This document shows, one piece after another, positions 22,780 to 37,700 of a stretch of DNA of 64,000 nucleotides. A program made the position numbers and the translations under genes. Source of the DNA: Syngnathus acus. Lineage: Eukaryota; Chordata; Actinopteri; Syngnathiformes; Syngnathidae. Every line of letters starts with the position of its first letter. The first letter of the stretch is position 1. The stretch is from NCBI RefSeq assembly GCF_901709675.1, contig NC_051094.1:14265501-14329500 (forward strand), read 5' to 3'. The notes under the pieces were generated by a model that saw only the letters and a list, made by a program, of their open reading frames with translations, did no database searches and was not told the DNA's origin.

Positions 22780-25700
22780 CTGTAAAAAAAATAATGCATA
22801 TACAATAATCCCTTGTTTATCGCGGATAATTGGTTCCAAAAACCACCCGCGATAAGTGAAATCCGCTAAGTACGGTCACCAACAAGAAGTACTGGGCAGG
22901 CTAATGAGTTAGCGGAAAGATGCTAATTCGCGAAACGGACTTCTAAAGGAATGTAAACGAACATTTGGCGCAATACTACATTGTCCTAAAGGTTAGACGC
23001 ATGTTTCCTCAATTTAGAAGTTTTATTTTGACTTTTAAATGTTTTTTTAATTTGGAAAAAAAAAATCCGCGATGTAGTGAAGCCGCGATAAACAAAACGC
23101 TAAGTAGCGAGGGATCACTGTATTGTAAACAGTGTGCAAAATGTTACTTCAAGTTATTTTCACTGTCAACAATAAAGAGAATATCAACTGTAGGAGGAAA
23201 TATTCTTATTTCGTATGCTATAGCTAGCTAAATGACAATGGACGCCCTAGTGTTCTCTTCAAAAGTCAACATTGCTTTTTCAAATTCAAATTGAAAGTGA
23301 CAATTTTTGAACATCTGGCTGAAAAACAGTGAATCAGAACCACATGGCAGATGATTTTTTTTAACACAATAAACTACTTTTGGGGTTTTGTAAAGACTAT
23401 CATTCTTAAAAAAAAACATTTTTCAAAGACCAAATCCAATTTCACAAGTGCAAAATATGTACCACTTAATGAAATAAAATCTGATTTGATACTCTTTGAC
23501 CCTCTTGAGACTTCTTTCTGTATATTTATTTACCTTTGGTCTTAGCAGACTGCTACGAACTCTGTCCCAAAGACGGGCCCCCGTACTTGGGGATTTCCCG
23601 GGAGCCATGTCAAGCTCTTCCTCCAACGCATTGATTGTCTCACACACTCCATCCTCACTGGAATTACACTCACTCATCCTTTCTAAAACGTCCCTTTAAC
23701 GAAGGAAGGGCAGAACGACAAGAAACAACAACAAGCCTGCTCTAAAGACAAAGAGACACTAACAACAACCATAGCTCCATCTTGGCCCAACGCACATCCA
23801 CTGACTCCTTTGCCTTGGACAATCTTGAAAATCCTCATCAATGAATTGCTGGCAAATTCTTCTCAAACTCTCTAAATACACGCTTATTCCAGCAGGAGTC
23901 CGAGAACGCAACAAAGCCATGCAGCCTGCTGACCACGCTGCCTTTGTGTTGTTCTACTTTACTGTTGGATTTGAGGGATTAACTCCCGAGAATCCCCTCC
24001 TACCCTCATTATCGACGTGCTCACGCCTGCTGTTACTTCTCACTGCCGCAAGTACTGAATGCCACTTTGGCAATAAACTAAACAGAATGACTGTCCACTG
24101 ATTAATTATATATGTGAAAAAGCAATTATTCCGTTTTCTGGCACCTTGTTTCAATATTGATAAATAACGCTCACGCTGAATGTTGATTTTGACTATGTAG
24201 TGGCAATGATAGTCCCACAAGCTCATCATTAAACCTTTGGCAAAACTAGTTTGTCATTGAGATGTAGTACATTTAAAGTCTGCACCTTTGACACTTGACC
24301 TTTACAGGTACTGTCCTCACTTGTGTCATGGGGGTGCTGCAGGGTACAATTCACAGTAAAGCACTTTTTTTTTTTTTTTTTTTACTCCAGCCACATTTTG
24401 AGCTCCATTTGAGTGAATGGGTATATTTTAGTCATGGCGTTTTCTTTTTCTCACCTCAGCGCTCTGAAGTGTTTTAACCCTTCTCTGCAGCAGCAGGGAA
24501 ATCTTTTCACTGGTTTATCAAAGACTGCTTTGTGTGTCTTCCTCCCTTTGACATACTCTGGACTAACGCTAACAGCTACATTTGGTCAATCCAAAGTCTA
24601 ATCCACCACCCTCTGTCACAACACTCTATCAGAGGTCAAGCCGACGTGACCCATGAGCTAACACACACCTCACTTCTTTATGAACAGCAAAAAAAAAAGT
24701 GTCCCACCAGCGTGATTAGACAAAAATGGGACAAAAATAGGGATGTTATTGCAATAAATAAAGGGTAAAAGAAAAGGTTTTTTGTATAATCCATAACGTT
24801 AGTTAAACATTAGTTAAACTGGACATTTGGGATTCAATAATGCATGTATTTTCTCTCTTATTAGTTTACAGAATTAATTCGGGGGAAAAAATATATATAA
24901 TTTGTTCTTTTTATGACAATTATAAATTTACTTGGCCCCATTTGTATTGCTTACATCGAGAGATAAAGGCTGGCCAACTTTTATCTTAACAAGAATTTAC
25001 AGCACTCAAAGAATTTAACTATTTGGGTCTGGATGTTGTTGTAAAATTCATGTTGCTTTCCATTTGAAGCAACATACAGTACCTTAATCTGTCCTTTGAC
25101 CATAATCTTGTCTGTCATCTCGCCATCTTCTTTGCTCTGCTTGGCTTTGCTACAAGACTTCTCATAGCAGAGCAGCCTCAGAGTCTGGGAGCCCTCCAAC
25201 TCAATCTCAAACTCCTTGCATGGAAATAAGAGGACAACCCGGTCAAAATCCATATGTTGCCAAACCATGCACACACACAATACATATGGAATGCAACACA
25301 CTTGGTGCATGACAAATTAGCGTGAAATGGAAAAGCCGTCTGCCAAGAAGTGTTTTCCTCTGTAAAGTTCTCACCTCGTTCCAGCTGGGCTCAGTAGAGT
25401 CTCTGTACACACGCGTTTTGGCTTTGTTGACAAAATAGCCAAAGGAATCCACCTCCAGAGAGCAGTAAAGGTCTGATGGATACAAGCCCAAATAGAGGCA
25501 TTAGAGATGCAACACTCCTGCAAATCTCCATTTTAATTCTATTAGTATAATTTCAATAAATGTCTTGTTTAAGCAAACAATGAGAAGCAAAAGTAACTAA
25601 TCCCTCCCCCCTGCAGCTGTTCTTCCATCTGACAGTCTCAGTGACACAGAAGAAATTACTGCATGAAAAATTACATCGCATTAGTGGACCTAATAAAGTC

Positions 25701-28700
25701 AAAAACAGGAGACGGCGGCACTCACTTAAGGTTTGTTTGAGACCCGATGCAGAGTGTACAATGACATTCAAAAAGCCGTACAATCCTGGCGATTCGTCAT
25801 CTGTGTCGGGATCAAAAGTGAGTTTTCGTTAAAAGTCTGCAAGTATGTTTTAGATGGTTACGACAAATTCAACTACTTGTGGACCTCACCCTCTTTGTTT
25901 GTGGTCACTGGAATAGTGTGGACAGTCTGGAGTTTCACACATGAGTTAGTAAGCATCTGTAGCTCGACAGATGTCAGAGAGAAGCTCTTGAAGCCTATGA
26001 GGCAAATGTTCAAACACATTTACATCAGGCACAAATAGGCTATGGCTTCATCTTATATTGTGATTTGATAACTTGCATTTCTTCTGGTGTTCGCGAATAA
26101 TCTCCCTCCATTCAGCACGTTCGTAGTCTGACGAGATCAGAAATGTGAAACCCTGAATGGCACAAAGGGACTTGATGATTGTGGTTAAATACCGCAATGA
26201 CAAGCTCTCAACAGCAGAGGGCAGCATAAAGCGATTACAACGATACTTCAGCTAAAACACAAGGGATTAATTTGTTTGACAGTGATTTTGGACCTTGCCA
26301 TTCCTGTTGGCCACTCTGAAAGCCATGTTGGGTGACATGAGAAGAAGCAGAGACTCCTGCTCTGATAACCTCTTCCTCAGTCGCTCCATCACCTTGGGTC
26401 CTTTGGTGGTTCTCTACAGATAAACAAAAGCCAGGGGTAAGCCAGGGGTTATTGCTTTTAACAATTGGTGCGTGATCAAATTACTACCATCTAAAGTGCG
26501 ATCAATGCTTCGAGTATACCTTAGTTAACATTCATACAAAGGCATATGCATGGAGAAGAATTATGACTGAGAGGGCTCCATGTTGTGCTCAATAGCACTT
26601 AAGGCAGTGTATGAAAGCAGACCTGCTCTTGAACCTTGTGCTCCTAAAGTCATGTCCACGTCTTTCTCTGGGAATCATTACCTTTTCTTGTTGGATCTCA
26701 TTCTTAATCTGGGACAGTTTGATCTTCATGGCGTCAATTTCCTCGTCCTGGACTAGAGGGATAGGGGTCGACTCGCAGTCCTCAATGGTCTGAAAGGTTA
26801 AATCGGCTAGAGGAATGTACCACTTGCAGTCATACTGTTGGCCTTTCCTGTGAACAAACAGAATACAAATGCAGTAATACAGATATTTTTACAAATTGAA
26901 CCTGAATTTGAACACTCATTTTAGATTTATTTTAAATATACAAACCAGTGGTTACAGTTACAGGCAAAGTATTGAGTCGGACTCACTCACCCTGCAGCCT
27001 GTTTCTTCAGCTTGGTGCAGAGCAGCAGGTCAGTAAAGAGGAAGACATGACGGAGTTTCCTGGAACCTTCAACTAGCTCCACCACGAAGCGGTCCCTCAG
27101 AAGCTGGCGATTCTACCAACAAGAAGCTACTGTTACGAAAGCTACACAAGTTACAACAAGTAGTGGGACTTCATAATTGAATGAATACCTTTACATCTGT
27201 CTGCCACTACTGATAAAATGAAGGATACTAAATTCCTCCATATAAAGAAAATCAAAACTTACAATAATTTGAAAGGATTTTTGAAAATTACCATTTCAAT
27301 TCCAATCCTCTCCGAAAAATCAGGGACATGAGGTAAGACAGGCAAACCAAAGCAAGACTACAGTTCGTGGACGGTTTGAAACTATGTAGACAATTTATTT
27401 CACAAGTACTTATTTAGACACAAAAATATTGTTGGCTCTAGTGGGGCACTGAATCTTAAAATTAGAGCCTACTCTTCTTGTTTGAGAAATATACGGCTGT
27501 TAGCTCTCGGCACTTTGACCTCTGGGTGGAGGTTGTTTACATTGTGACACTGCCCCGTGTGAGTGACTGCGGCCTGAAAAGAAAGAAGGAAATCCATGCA
27601 TGACGAGAAGCACTCCAATCTATGTCTGGCTCTGTCCCGGTTTCCAAATGTTGTGGGATGACATCCGTTTATTGCGTTGATGACTCAAAGGGAGGGCAAC
27701 TGCTCAATAATCCAATGGAAAAACCAGCTGCTGGTTTTCAATCAATGGCTACAATGACATTGAGTATTCAATGCGTACTTTCAACTCTGCTGGCTTCCAG
27801 CAAGCAGGGTTAAGGTGCTACACACTCAGGACATTGGGCTGGTGTACAATGATGAGACCTGGTCCAGGTTGATTACGGGGCACAAACGTGACAGGGCAGC
27901 CGGGAAGGATGGGAGGGAACTCTTTGCTAAGCTAATCAACAAGCCTTCCTCGTTTGCAACACAAGACCCCCTCACCTCCTGTGTTTGCACTGCTTAGTCA
28001 CACACTTCCTTTTGCTCCACTTCCTACACAACTAAAGCAGAAAGGCAGAGATGACTCAGTGGCCACCTTTTATTCGAGCTTGCAAACACCTTATGTTTTG
28101 CCATGTTACTGCCAAAAAGATGATGCAATCTTGAATACTGTAAGGTCATTTTCCCTAACAAGCTACAAATTCAACATTTAGCACTGCGCTAAATAATTTT
28201 GACAGAGCTACAAAAGTGGCTGTGTAGTCCTTTTAAGGTGTGCCTATTGCTAAGAGTATTTTCCATGTTATGTTTACAGTTGAGAGTTTTAGAAGTCTAG
28301 CTTGATTCATACAAGGGGCGCGTGCAGGAAAGTCAGCTAAATAAAAAATAGAGCAGGTGTCAGGGGTAGGCGTTTGCGTCAGTGGAATATATTCCACTCA
28401 TTTAATTTGGAAAAGTAGCAAGCTGTGTGAACAAGTAGTATTTGTAAGGTTTTCCCACAAATCAAAATCAAACAAGCAGCATGAAATCGATACTACATGA
28501 CCATGAAGTAGTATATATGAATATTGCTGAGCATCTTTCTGATATAGTTAGTATGTGAGAATTCATTTGTGGACGAGTGGACGTGCCTAATATTGTGGCC
28601 AATAGGTACGTATATAAGAATGACTTCATAATTTATTTATTTATCCAGAGTTGGAATGGTAAACTCATCATGCTTATCTACACCATGGTGCTCAAAGCAT

Positions 28701-31700
28701 TTAAAAAAAATCTCACATCCATCCATTCATTCCCGCAATGTGTTCTGCAACAGCTCTTGCTTGAACATTTCCCATTGGAGGGCACCGCGTCCTCGTTTGG
28801 AGTACCTACAGCGGGGCCTCTGTTTTTGGTGCACTCAGAATAACCGAACGGCACTTTTGAACAAAGTTTAATTCGGAAACTATTCAAATGTGCCATTGAG
28901 TCAGTCAGTTGAGCCACAGAGTAGACAGTTGCGTTCAAGAGTAGGGGAGACCTTAGTCACTGACAGCAGGACAAGGACGATGAAACATCGGCAAATATCT
29001 ATGTTTAAATTTTTGTTCAAATTTGGTATCTTACTTTAACTGTAATTGTTAGCCAAAAGTGCAATTGATGTGGATTAATGCACTCTTCGTTGATGTTATT
29101 GTTCAAAGCGAAAGTAAGTTGCCTATGTTGCCATGACTACTTCTGTCGGCAATTCTTCTTGGTCATAATAGAAGAGAGAAGATGACGATGCCCAAGAAAA
29201 AGAAGCAGCAGGAGGAGCCGTTATGGTCACCAACTTTTGTTTTGCACAATAACCATAAGCAGTGAAAGTCCTTTTAATTAATCCACTAGGATTGTATTGG
29301 TGACTGAAATGCTCCACTGAATTCCAGACAAGGTAAACCATTTTAGGATCAAATTAAAAAAAAGCTTTAACGTAGTTATTAGCCAGCGTGGCATCATACT
29401 CGTCCACTGTCGAGGAGCAGAGCAGGCTCCTCTACCGCCTGCCCGCAGCTCGCTATTAAATCTTCATTTTTCATTTTCAAAGTTACCTTTAGATTACCTT
29501 TATTATTATGTTAAGTGATAAACTGACCTCTCCCTTCTTAACTGTCATTGACTGTCTGCGTGGGGTGATTTCTTCATTAATGCTGGAGAGAAAGTTCTGC
29601 GAGATGCGCAGGGCATCCTGTAGCAACGGATAGTCAGGGTGGCTGGACGGCGTATGCTTCAGTAAGTCCTGAAACAAAAACAAACCAAATTTTAGTAGCA
29701 AAGTGCATGCCCACAACCATCTGCATTACCACTCCACAAGTTGACTTACATGCAGAACGAGCGTGCTGCGGGTGACCCGGTCTACAGGCTTGTAGAGAAG
29801 AGCTGTCGAGAAAAATTCGGCTTAAAAGTGGTTATGACTCAAACACCATCTGTGGGTGCCGGTCATTTTATTCAGTACTCACTTTCTAGGGATTTCTTTG
29901 CTGACTGGTCTTTGTTGTCCTTTGTGCCTTTGACCTTGAGGTTCTGTCAGGAAGACACAATTACAACATTAGCAAGTGTCCCATAGCATTGCGCAATTAA
30001 AACACCACAAATAGCTTTGTGGCTCTTTTCTGCAAAAAAGTGCTCCGTCATCACTTGTCCTGGGCAGCTGCACCGCATCAAACGCTCGACTGCTGTATGT
30101 AGTGTTGCTGCATACCTCAGATATCTGTGCAAACTGTGTGTTTGCCTGGCAGCATTTGTCTGCTGTCGCCACAGCAACCTTATAGTTATCCACAAAGGCC
30201 CGGTACACTCCGAGTTGGCTGGCCTGCGGGACATGAGGAGAATCCAAATAGTTTGAACTAAGCAAATACTCCAGGTAACAAAAAACCTTGCTCTTTAATA
30301 ATCACTGCAAGGATTGATGTAGTCAGCAGCTTCTAATTTACAGCCTTGTCTTCCAGGAAGCTATGGTTAAAATAAAATCTTGGATGATGATGATGATCAG
30401 AGGTCACTGATCAAAGCAAGAGAATCAATTGACAGTGTTTAATGTGTTGCCTTGATCAGGGTTCGGGTAGCGCTGTCGACCTTTGTCAAACGGTGTGTGA
30501 GGCAGACAAGCAACGAAGTAACAAAGTAAATTTAGGGTAAACAGGATTAGGGGGAGAATTCAATTACAAAGCATGCATTACAAAACTTGACTTTCCTCTC
30601 AAACCAGATAGATGACAACCACTGGTAATTTCCCATGTCAGAACATGCTAGCTTGATTTGGCAAGAAAAAAGCAAAGCAAGTGAGGGAGACTCAGGGATT
30701 TGTTCCGCGTCTATATTTAAACCATGTATGAATGTTTTTCATCTTGCGACAACACCAAACAAGTTCTTATCCAGCATCCTCCTATAGAACCTTATGTTCT
30801 CCTTTATTGCGTGTCATATGGTGAGACGATGCTTTTATGGGGCTGAGAGATGGCCCCAGGCAGTCGAGTCACGTGTGCATTTCAAAACATACGCAACCTT
30901 ATTCCATGGAAGGGCTCAGTTTTGTTAAGCGAGAAGGAATGCCATTCTCATTCCCATTGTTTTATTCAGAGGAAGCGCAAAGTCAACTGTTCTTCAAAAT
31001 TAACTTCCAGATTGCATTGTTTTCTATTTCAACTGCATGCATGTTAAATTACAAGAAGGAGAAAAACAGGTTTTAGATAATGTGCCCGAACATGTTTGAC
31101 TTGACTATTTTCCTATTCGATGACGGATAGTTTACGTTTATGGTTATCTTTTAAATCTTGACTTTAAAATAGAGTCGTTCCGAAGCAAAATTGGCAAATT
31201 ACCAAATTAGATCATACCAGTTTCTGGAAGAGGTCTCCCACACATTGCTGGTAACTCCAGTCTTGAACACGAGGAAGCAAAGCATCATAGAAGTCTTTAT
31301 GGATCTCATGGAGCTCTGGCACTTTAAAGAAAATTGTCTCGATCTGCTGGATGGTCAGCATTGGTTGCGATGTTGTGGCGGCGGCCCTTAGCGGTTTCAT
31401 GGGCTTTAAAGATCAAAAAACAAATGTAAACTGTAAACAAACAAGAGTTTTAAATTCAAATCATTTGTCATTCAGAGATTAAAGAAGGATTAACAAATAC
31501 ATGTGCCGGCCACACATTGAACTGAAGTCAACAGTTTACAGTAAAGGGAAAAGGTACAAGTACATACAATCAATAGTGCTTCTAGGTGGCTGAGGTAGGT
31601 CTCCTCACTGGCCAGGATTCCGGACAGAACCCACTTCCGCATCTCCACCCCTTTTTCCTGATCCAGCTCAACCTGACACAAACATGGACGTGACCGAGAG

Positions 31701-34700
31701 AAAACAGTCATTTTGGGATAAAGCAAGTCTCCTGTTGACGGATGTGTGGTGTTATGAGCTGACCGCACACATGTGGCTACAAATATTGTTGTAAGATCAA
31801 TTACACAGCATATTTAATTACACTCTGTAGGAGGTTTACATTCCACTGGGGCTTAGTCAGACACTAACGGTATCTTCCAGAAGATAAATGTGTTTGTCTT
31901 ATTATTTCAACAGGTCAAAGACATCAGTCATCTCAGCTCAGGCTATCATGTTGGAGCTACAGTTACACCAATTACATTCCTTCCATTGGTGTTGATGACC
32001 ACCAAGAGTACACAGCAGAAGAGAATAATAACACACACATAGGATGAAAACAGAAAAAAGAAGAGGAGTGGGGTCTCTTAACATCAGTGCCTTAATACAC
32101 ATGGCCTGTCCCAAAGCCAGTTAAACAATGCCTGGGTTGCATCATTTTTTTAATTTGGAAATGTAGTGAAGCCGCGATAAACGAAACGCGAAGTAGCGAG
32201 GGATCACTGTACATCCATCCATTTTCTGTACCGCTTTGTCTCCACGGGGATTGCTGGCGTACTGGAGCCTATCCCAGCCGTCCTTGGTCTGTAGGCGGGG
32301 GACACCCTGAACCGGTTGTCAGCCAATCGCAGGGCACACAGAGACAAACAACCGTCCGCACTCGCACTCACACCTATGGGCAATTTGGAGTGCTCAATCG
32401 GCCTACCATGCATGTTTTTGGGATGTGGGAAGAAACCGGAGTTCCCGGGGAATACCCACGCAGACACGGGGGGACCATGCAAACTCCACACAAGGATTCT
32501 ATATCGGCCTCATTTGGTATTATAAGGTACTGTACTTCACCCACATTTAAAGGCAGCAAATGGCACTTCTACAGAAGCAACAGTTATACAAAATTAACAT
32601 TAACTTTACCGACAGCGTCGACTCCAAGGAACAAGATGATTGTGTGTCTCGGCTACAACGACTTTTGGGACGCAGCTGTGGTGATGAAGAAGGAGAGCCA
32701 GTGAGGGACAGAGCATCGTGACAAGATTGCTCTTCCGAGTGTTCCAAGTCATACGTAAATGACGGCGGGGCCTCGTTATCTGTCAGAAACAAAACACAAA
32801 TGTAAGCCATGTAATTTCTCATCAAAAGCAAATAAGTGATGGGGTATAAATAATGTACTCTATACATTAGCCATAACATGAAAATGCAACTGAAGATTCC
32901 AGTCTCATTCACATTCACACTTATCGGCAATTTACTGTAGTAGTGTCCAGAGAAAACCCACTCCAGAATGGAGAGAACCCAAATACTGAAATATCCTTCT
33001 CATTTTTCTGAACATGGTAACCAAAACAGTCAAACCATGTCTCATGATGATGGAAGGTACTGTACTTGAAGTGCTTTGGCTTGGTAATGTCACCTCTTTA
33101 ACCTTCCACAACCCTGTGCCCAGCACAAATCTACCCAAAGCCTGTGCCAGGCACTGAGAGCTTGCGGATAGTGGATAAACACACAATGATCTCGGTTGCC
33201 CGGGCGTCGATTACTTCATCAGCTCAAGAGCTACCGAATCCAAACTATGTACAGTATAGGGTTGCAATGGTCTTCAGGGTGCAACTTTAAAATAAAGAAC
33301 AGGCTGACAGTGATCACCTGGAAGAAAAACGTGTCTCAAATGTGATTTCCCATTTGTGGGACACCCGAAAAAAGCTCAACAGACATTGCTTTTCTGTAAT
33401 CACTGACAGCCGTCTCCGAGTCATCAAGTCGCCATCACTGAATGATCAAGATTAGCTAATGTCTCTATGAGGGGATCCCAAGAAGCAAAGAAAAAAAGTC
33501 TAAGCATGCATCCAGCAAAGAGGTTTGTAAAGGGAAGTTAATTAAAAAAAAAAATCGTAAAAACAGGAAAGAGAGGATTCCAGAAAGTTAGAGAGGACAA
33601 AGCTGAGTCACCCTGGAGAGAACGGGGAAATCGAGCGCAGTGGCAGCTACAGAGACAATGTGACAAAGGACTTCAACAAACAGAGCAAACCCAATTGAGA
33701 GGGAGAGACATGTATTGAGTGTTTGAGGAAGAGATGAGTACCGGCCAAGCAGCTCGCTTTAGTACACAGGGGAAGTCCTGTGTGAAAGGCCACTCTGTGT
33801 TCCAGCAAGATTATACATCAGCTCTGCCAATGGATGAATAACACATCCTCTCAGCAGCTTCAGAGGCAAGAAGCATCTCTTCCACACTAAGTAAGAGGAG
33901 ACATTTAGATATTCAATCATCCCCAAACTGAGGTTTAAAAGGGTCATTTCTAAAAACTTCCGGATCATTCTAATGTGACATTGTGAGAAATCAGACAAAA
34001 AAGGATTTTATTTGCAGTCAGGATAACAAGAATTGCAACTGAGGAAGTGTCCGGGCAAGTCAACATTAAAGCGGAAACAGGCCTTCTGCGCAAGGTCATC
34101 TTTGAATAAACAGGCTGCACTCCTGTAACGTGTTCTATCAAGTACAACATTTACAGTACAGCTAACTTTGATCCCCAGCATAAAAAAACTTTGTCCGTCT
34201 CAATCATTTCATCCACGTTGTAGTCCAAATTGCACATCGTAGTAGTTCAGTTTTGTTTCCCCTAAAACCTTTCTGCCATCTTTTTTTTTTATTGTAATTT
34301 ACCTATCTTTTGCTCTTTGTGAACCTTTCCAAATGAGAGAAGGCTTATCTATTACTTAACACATAAAATTATTCATGCCTGAGGAATTTTGTTTTTAATC
34401 TGTAAAAAATATTGGCTAACATTACAAATCTCAATGCTGATTGATGTGTATCAGATATTACGCGGAAGAAAAACATTTCCCAGATTCCACTCCCCTACTT
34501 AAAAAATACAAAATACCTTTGCTGTTTTTTTTTTGTGTTGATCTTTGCAGTGAGCATTTATGCTAGTCTATATTGGGCAATTTTAGCAGGGTCAGCAGTG
34601 ACAGGATCACAAAACATCCTGCAGCTGGACAGACAGGTCTTCCCTGTCTCTTCCTAAAGCAGCTCATAATAGTTTCAACCATGCAATAAAGCTGTAATAA

Positions 34701-37700
34701 ATACGCTCTAATGACCTTACATAAGCGCTGATCCGACCAGCTGTGGATCAGAGTGAAGCTGTATTTGCTTCGGGCTTTGCCTGAACTCTGTAATTTGATG
34801 TTTTTCAAGAATTTCATAGGACTGCAATTTGCTTCAAATTATTCCGGGACATTGCTGATTTTCCCACACTTCCTCCTTGAGTACGCCAGAAATAAATCTT
34901 CAAGGCTATATCAGAAACCCAAGTTTCCACTCCCCTTTCTGGAAGTTTATCGGTCATTAGGAAACAGGTTTGTTTTCTTAAGAATGTGGAAAAAAAGGAA
35001 TGAAAGGTGGTATTTCAGTTTAGGCTATTGATGACAAAGCAAAAACAGTGAAATCCCTAATCCTAATCCATGGAGATAAACTACGGCAGCGGCCAGTGAC
35101 AGATGTACATCTGAGACTGTTACAAAATCAGAGATTCAGTTTCACAGTCTTTCAGCGTTTGGATTGAAAGTGAAATTGCTGCTGACAAAGATGCAGACAT
35201 CTTGCTACACATTGTTGAGTTCAAACTGAGAAGAAAAAAAAAAAAGTGCAATCAGCTTTTTTGGATGGAAGTGTATATATACACACGTGTGTGTGCGTGT
35301 GTGTGTGTATATGTAAAAAATCAAATGTGACCCCATAGCCCCACCAAGGAGAAAAAAATCCTAGCTTCGCCATTGCATCCAATGATAATGTCAATTTCAA
35401 AATGGCTGACAGGAAGTGGATACGTTCAAACAATTTGCTCGTCTGCTCATTTGCTTGTCTGAGTAATCAATACATCCATCCATCCATCCATCTTCTGTAC
35501 CGCTTAGTCCCCACGGGGGTCGCGGGCGTGCTGGAGCCTATCCCAGCGTCATCGGGCAGTAGGCGGGGGACACCCTGAACCGGTTGCCAGCCAATCGCAG
35601 GGCACACAGAGACAAACAACCATTCGCACTCGCACTCACACCTAGGGACAATTTGGAGCGCTCAATCAGCCTACCAAGCATGTTTTTGGGATGTGGGAGG
35701 AAACCGGAGTGCCCGGAGAAAACCCACGCGGGCCCGGGGAGAACATGCAAACTCCACACAGGGAGGGCCGGAGGTGGAATCGAACCCGCACCCTCCTAAC
35801 TGTGAGGCGGACGTGCTACCCAGTGCGCCACCGAGCCGCCTGTAATCAATACAAAAGAGCAAAAAATATTTGAAATCTTTGTCAGCATATAACACTGTGG
35901 TTGTTTTTATGGATATTTATCAGGACTAGACGTCATAATTTCCTCATTGTTCATTAAAAAGTGCCGCATGGTGCACCAGAGATTAGACTTTTGCCTCAAG
36001 AGTGCCAAGGTACAGATAGATCTCAGTTCCATTCCTCCCATGTATTTGCCCTGAGCTTGAGTGTTTTTTTTTTCTTTCCAGGCATTCCTGCTTTTTCCCC
36101 ACATTGCTAAACGATGAGTTTTAGTTTAATTGAAGACTCTAAATTGACTATAGGTGTGAATGTAGCAAAGTGTACATGACTGTTGTTGTTTTAATGTGCC
36201 CTGCAATTGGTAACCGTCCATTTGGGCCGAACTGTCAACTGGGTTAAGCTTCAGTTGATCAGCTCACTCACAACCCAAATGAAGACAGGCGGAGGAGAAA
36301 ATGAATGGATGGATTGTTTAAAAATTCTGCAGATTATGTGGAATTTATGGTTGATCATTAATGGTGCCTTGAAGCAATGGAGGGGGGGAAAAAAAGAGTG
36401 CCTTATTTGACTATTTTTGTAACCTGAAAAACAACATGATGTTGGCTAAGCAATGTTGACCTACAACCAGACAGATCTCTTTTGTAGTAAATCCTCTGAG
36501 CATATATGAAGATATGCTCTACACAAGATTGGGAATGAAATTTTTGAAGATTCACAGTTTTCCAATCTTTCTGTTGTGACCTTGCAAACAGATGAAAAGT
36601 GAATTGTGTGTCTATCCAGGGCCAGGCTAGCAAAGGCCATCAGAATTAGCAACGCTGTACAACTGTTTATGTCACTTGAATCATTATATGAGACATGACC
36701 AGTCTGAGAAGACATGAAAGATGAACTTTTTTTTACAAGCTGTGCAATGCCAAGGGTAGTAAAATGGAATCTGACAGAAACTAATTGGAGTGTACCGACA
36801 ACGTCCTCCAGCTGGAGGTTCCGCAAATGCAATAGTCCCCAATGTGCTGTGGCAAACTTACAATATTAGCCAAAACATCAATACGTCAGTATGAGGCTTT
36901 TTAGCCACATGGCCTCGGGAAACAGCGAGGGCCACCCGCAAACGCCACTCTACTGCTGTACTGTATAGGCCAGCCTAAAATTAGTGCCAGTCAGTCAGTG
37001 AACAGTATCGGTTAGAACTAGGCCGCTCTGCCCAGCGCACCTACTAATTAGTGCGTAGAAATAGCGCAGTGGTGAGACCACTGCCTGAAATGTGCTGCAT
37101 AAGACAAATAATTAAACCCAGTAATTCCAATTTGTGAAAACATTGTAGGAAAACACACGCTGGGTATGAGTGTGTTTTTTTTGGGCAAGAGCAAATTAAT
37201 GTTTATATTATAGTAAATGCAACCTGGTAGGGTTCCCTTGGGGAACGCTACCAAGTACACCAAGAGGCTTAATGCCACATTAACTTACCAATAAAGACGC
37301 TGAGTTAGTTTTGAAAGGGAAAAAATGTATTGAAATACAGTCACCTTTCCATTTAGTACCTATTTTTTTTATAAGTTATAAGAGTCGCCACTCCTAGCTA
37401 AGAGTTTGCGTACATCCTGTAATGGTTTCCATTTTATTCACATTTATAGACAACTTGGAGTCCTCAACTAAACTAAAATACATGTTTTCGTCAGAGGTCC
37501 CATTGAATAAAAATGTATGTTAAAAAGACAATTAACAGAATTAGCAAACAATCTTCTTAATAAATATATGATAGTTTGCTCATGGTAACTGAACCACAAA
37601 AGTAGATATAACAGTGTTATTGAGCCCGAGAAAGGAAGGAATTTATTTGTCAATTGTGGACTTGTTTGATACTCTTCTGTGATTAAGGGCAACATAAATA

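Noticed and set aside
29123-29341. Minus-strand open frame in BCR intron 8
   Set aside because: Not flanked by usable splice sites in BCR phase and not protein-like.
35691-35873. Short open frames around 32.2-32.6 kb and 35.5-35.9 kb
   Set aside because: They lie in SINE copies, and the same peptides recur wherever the repeat occurs.
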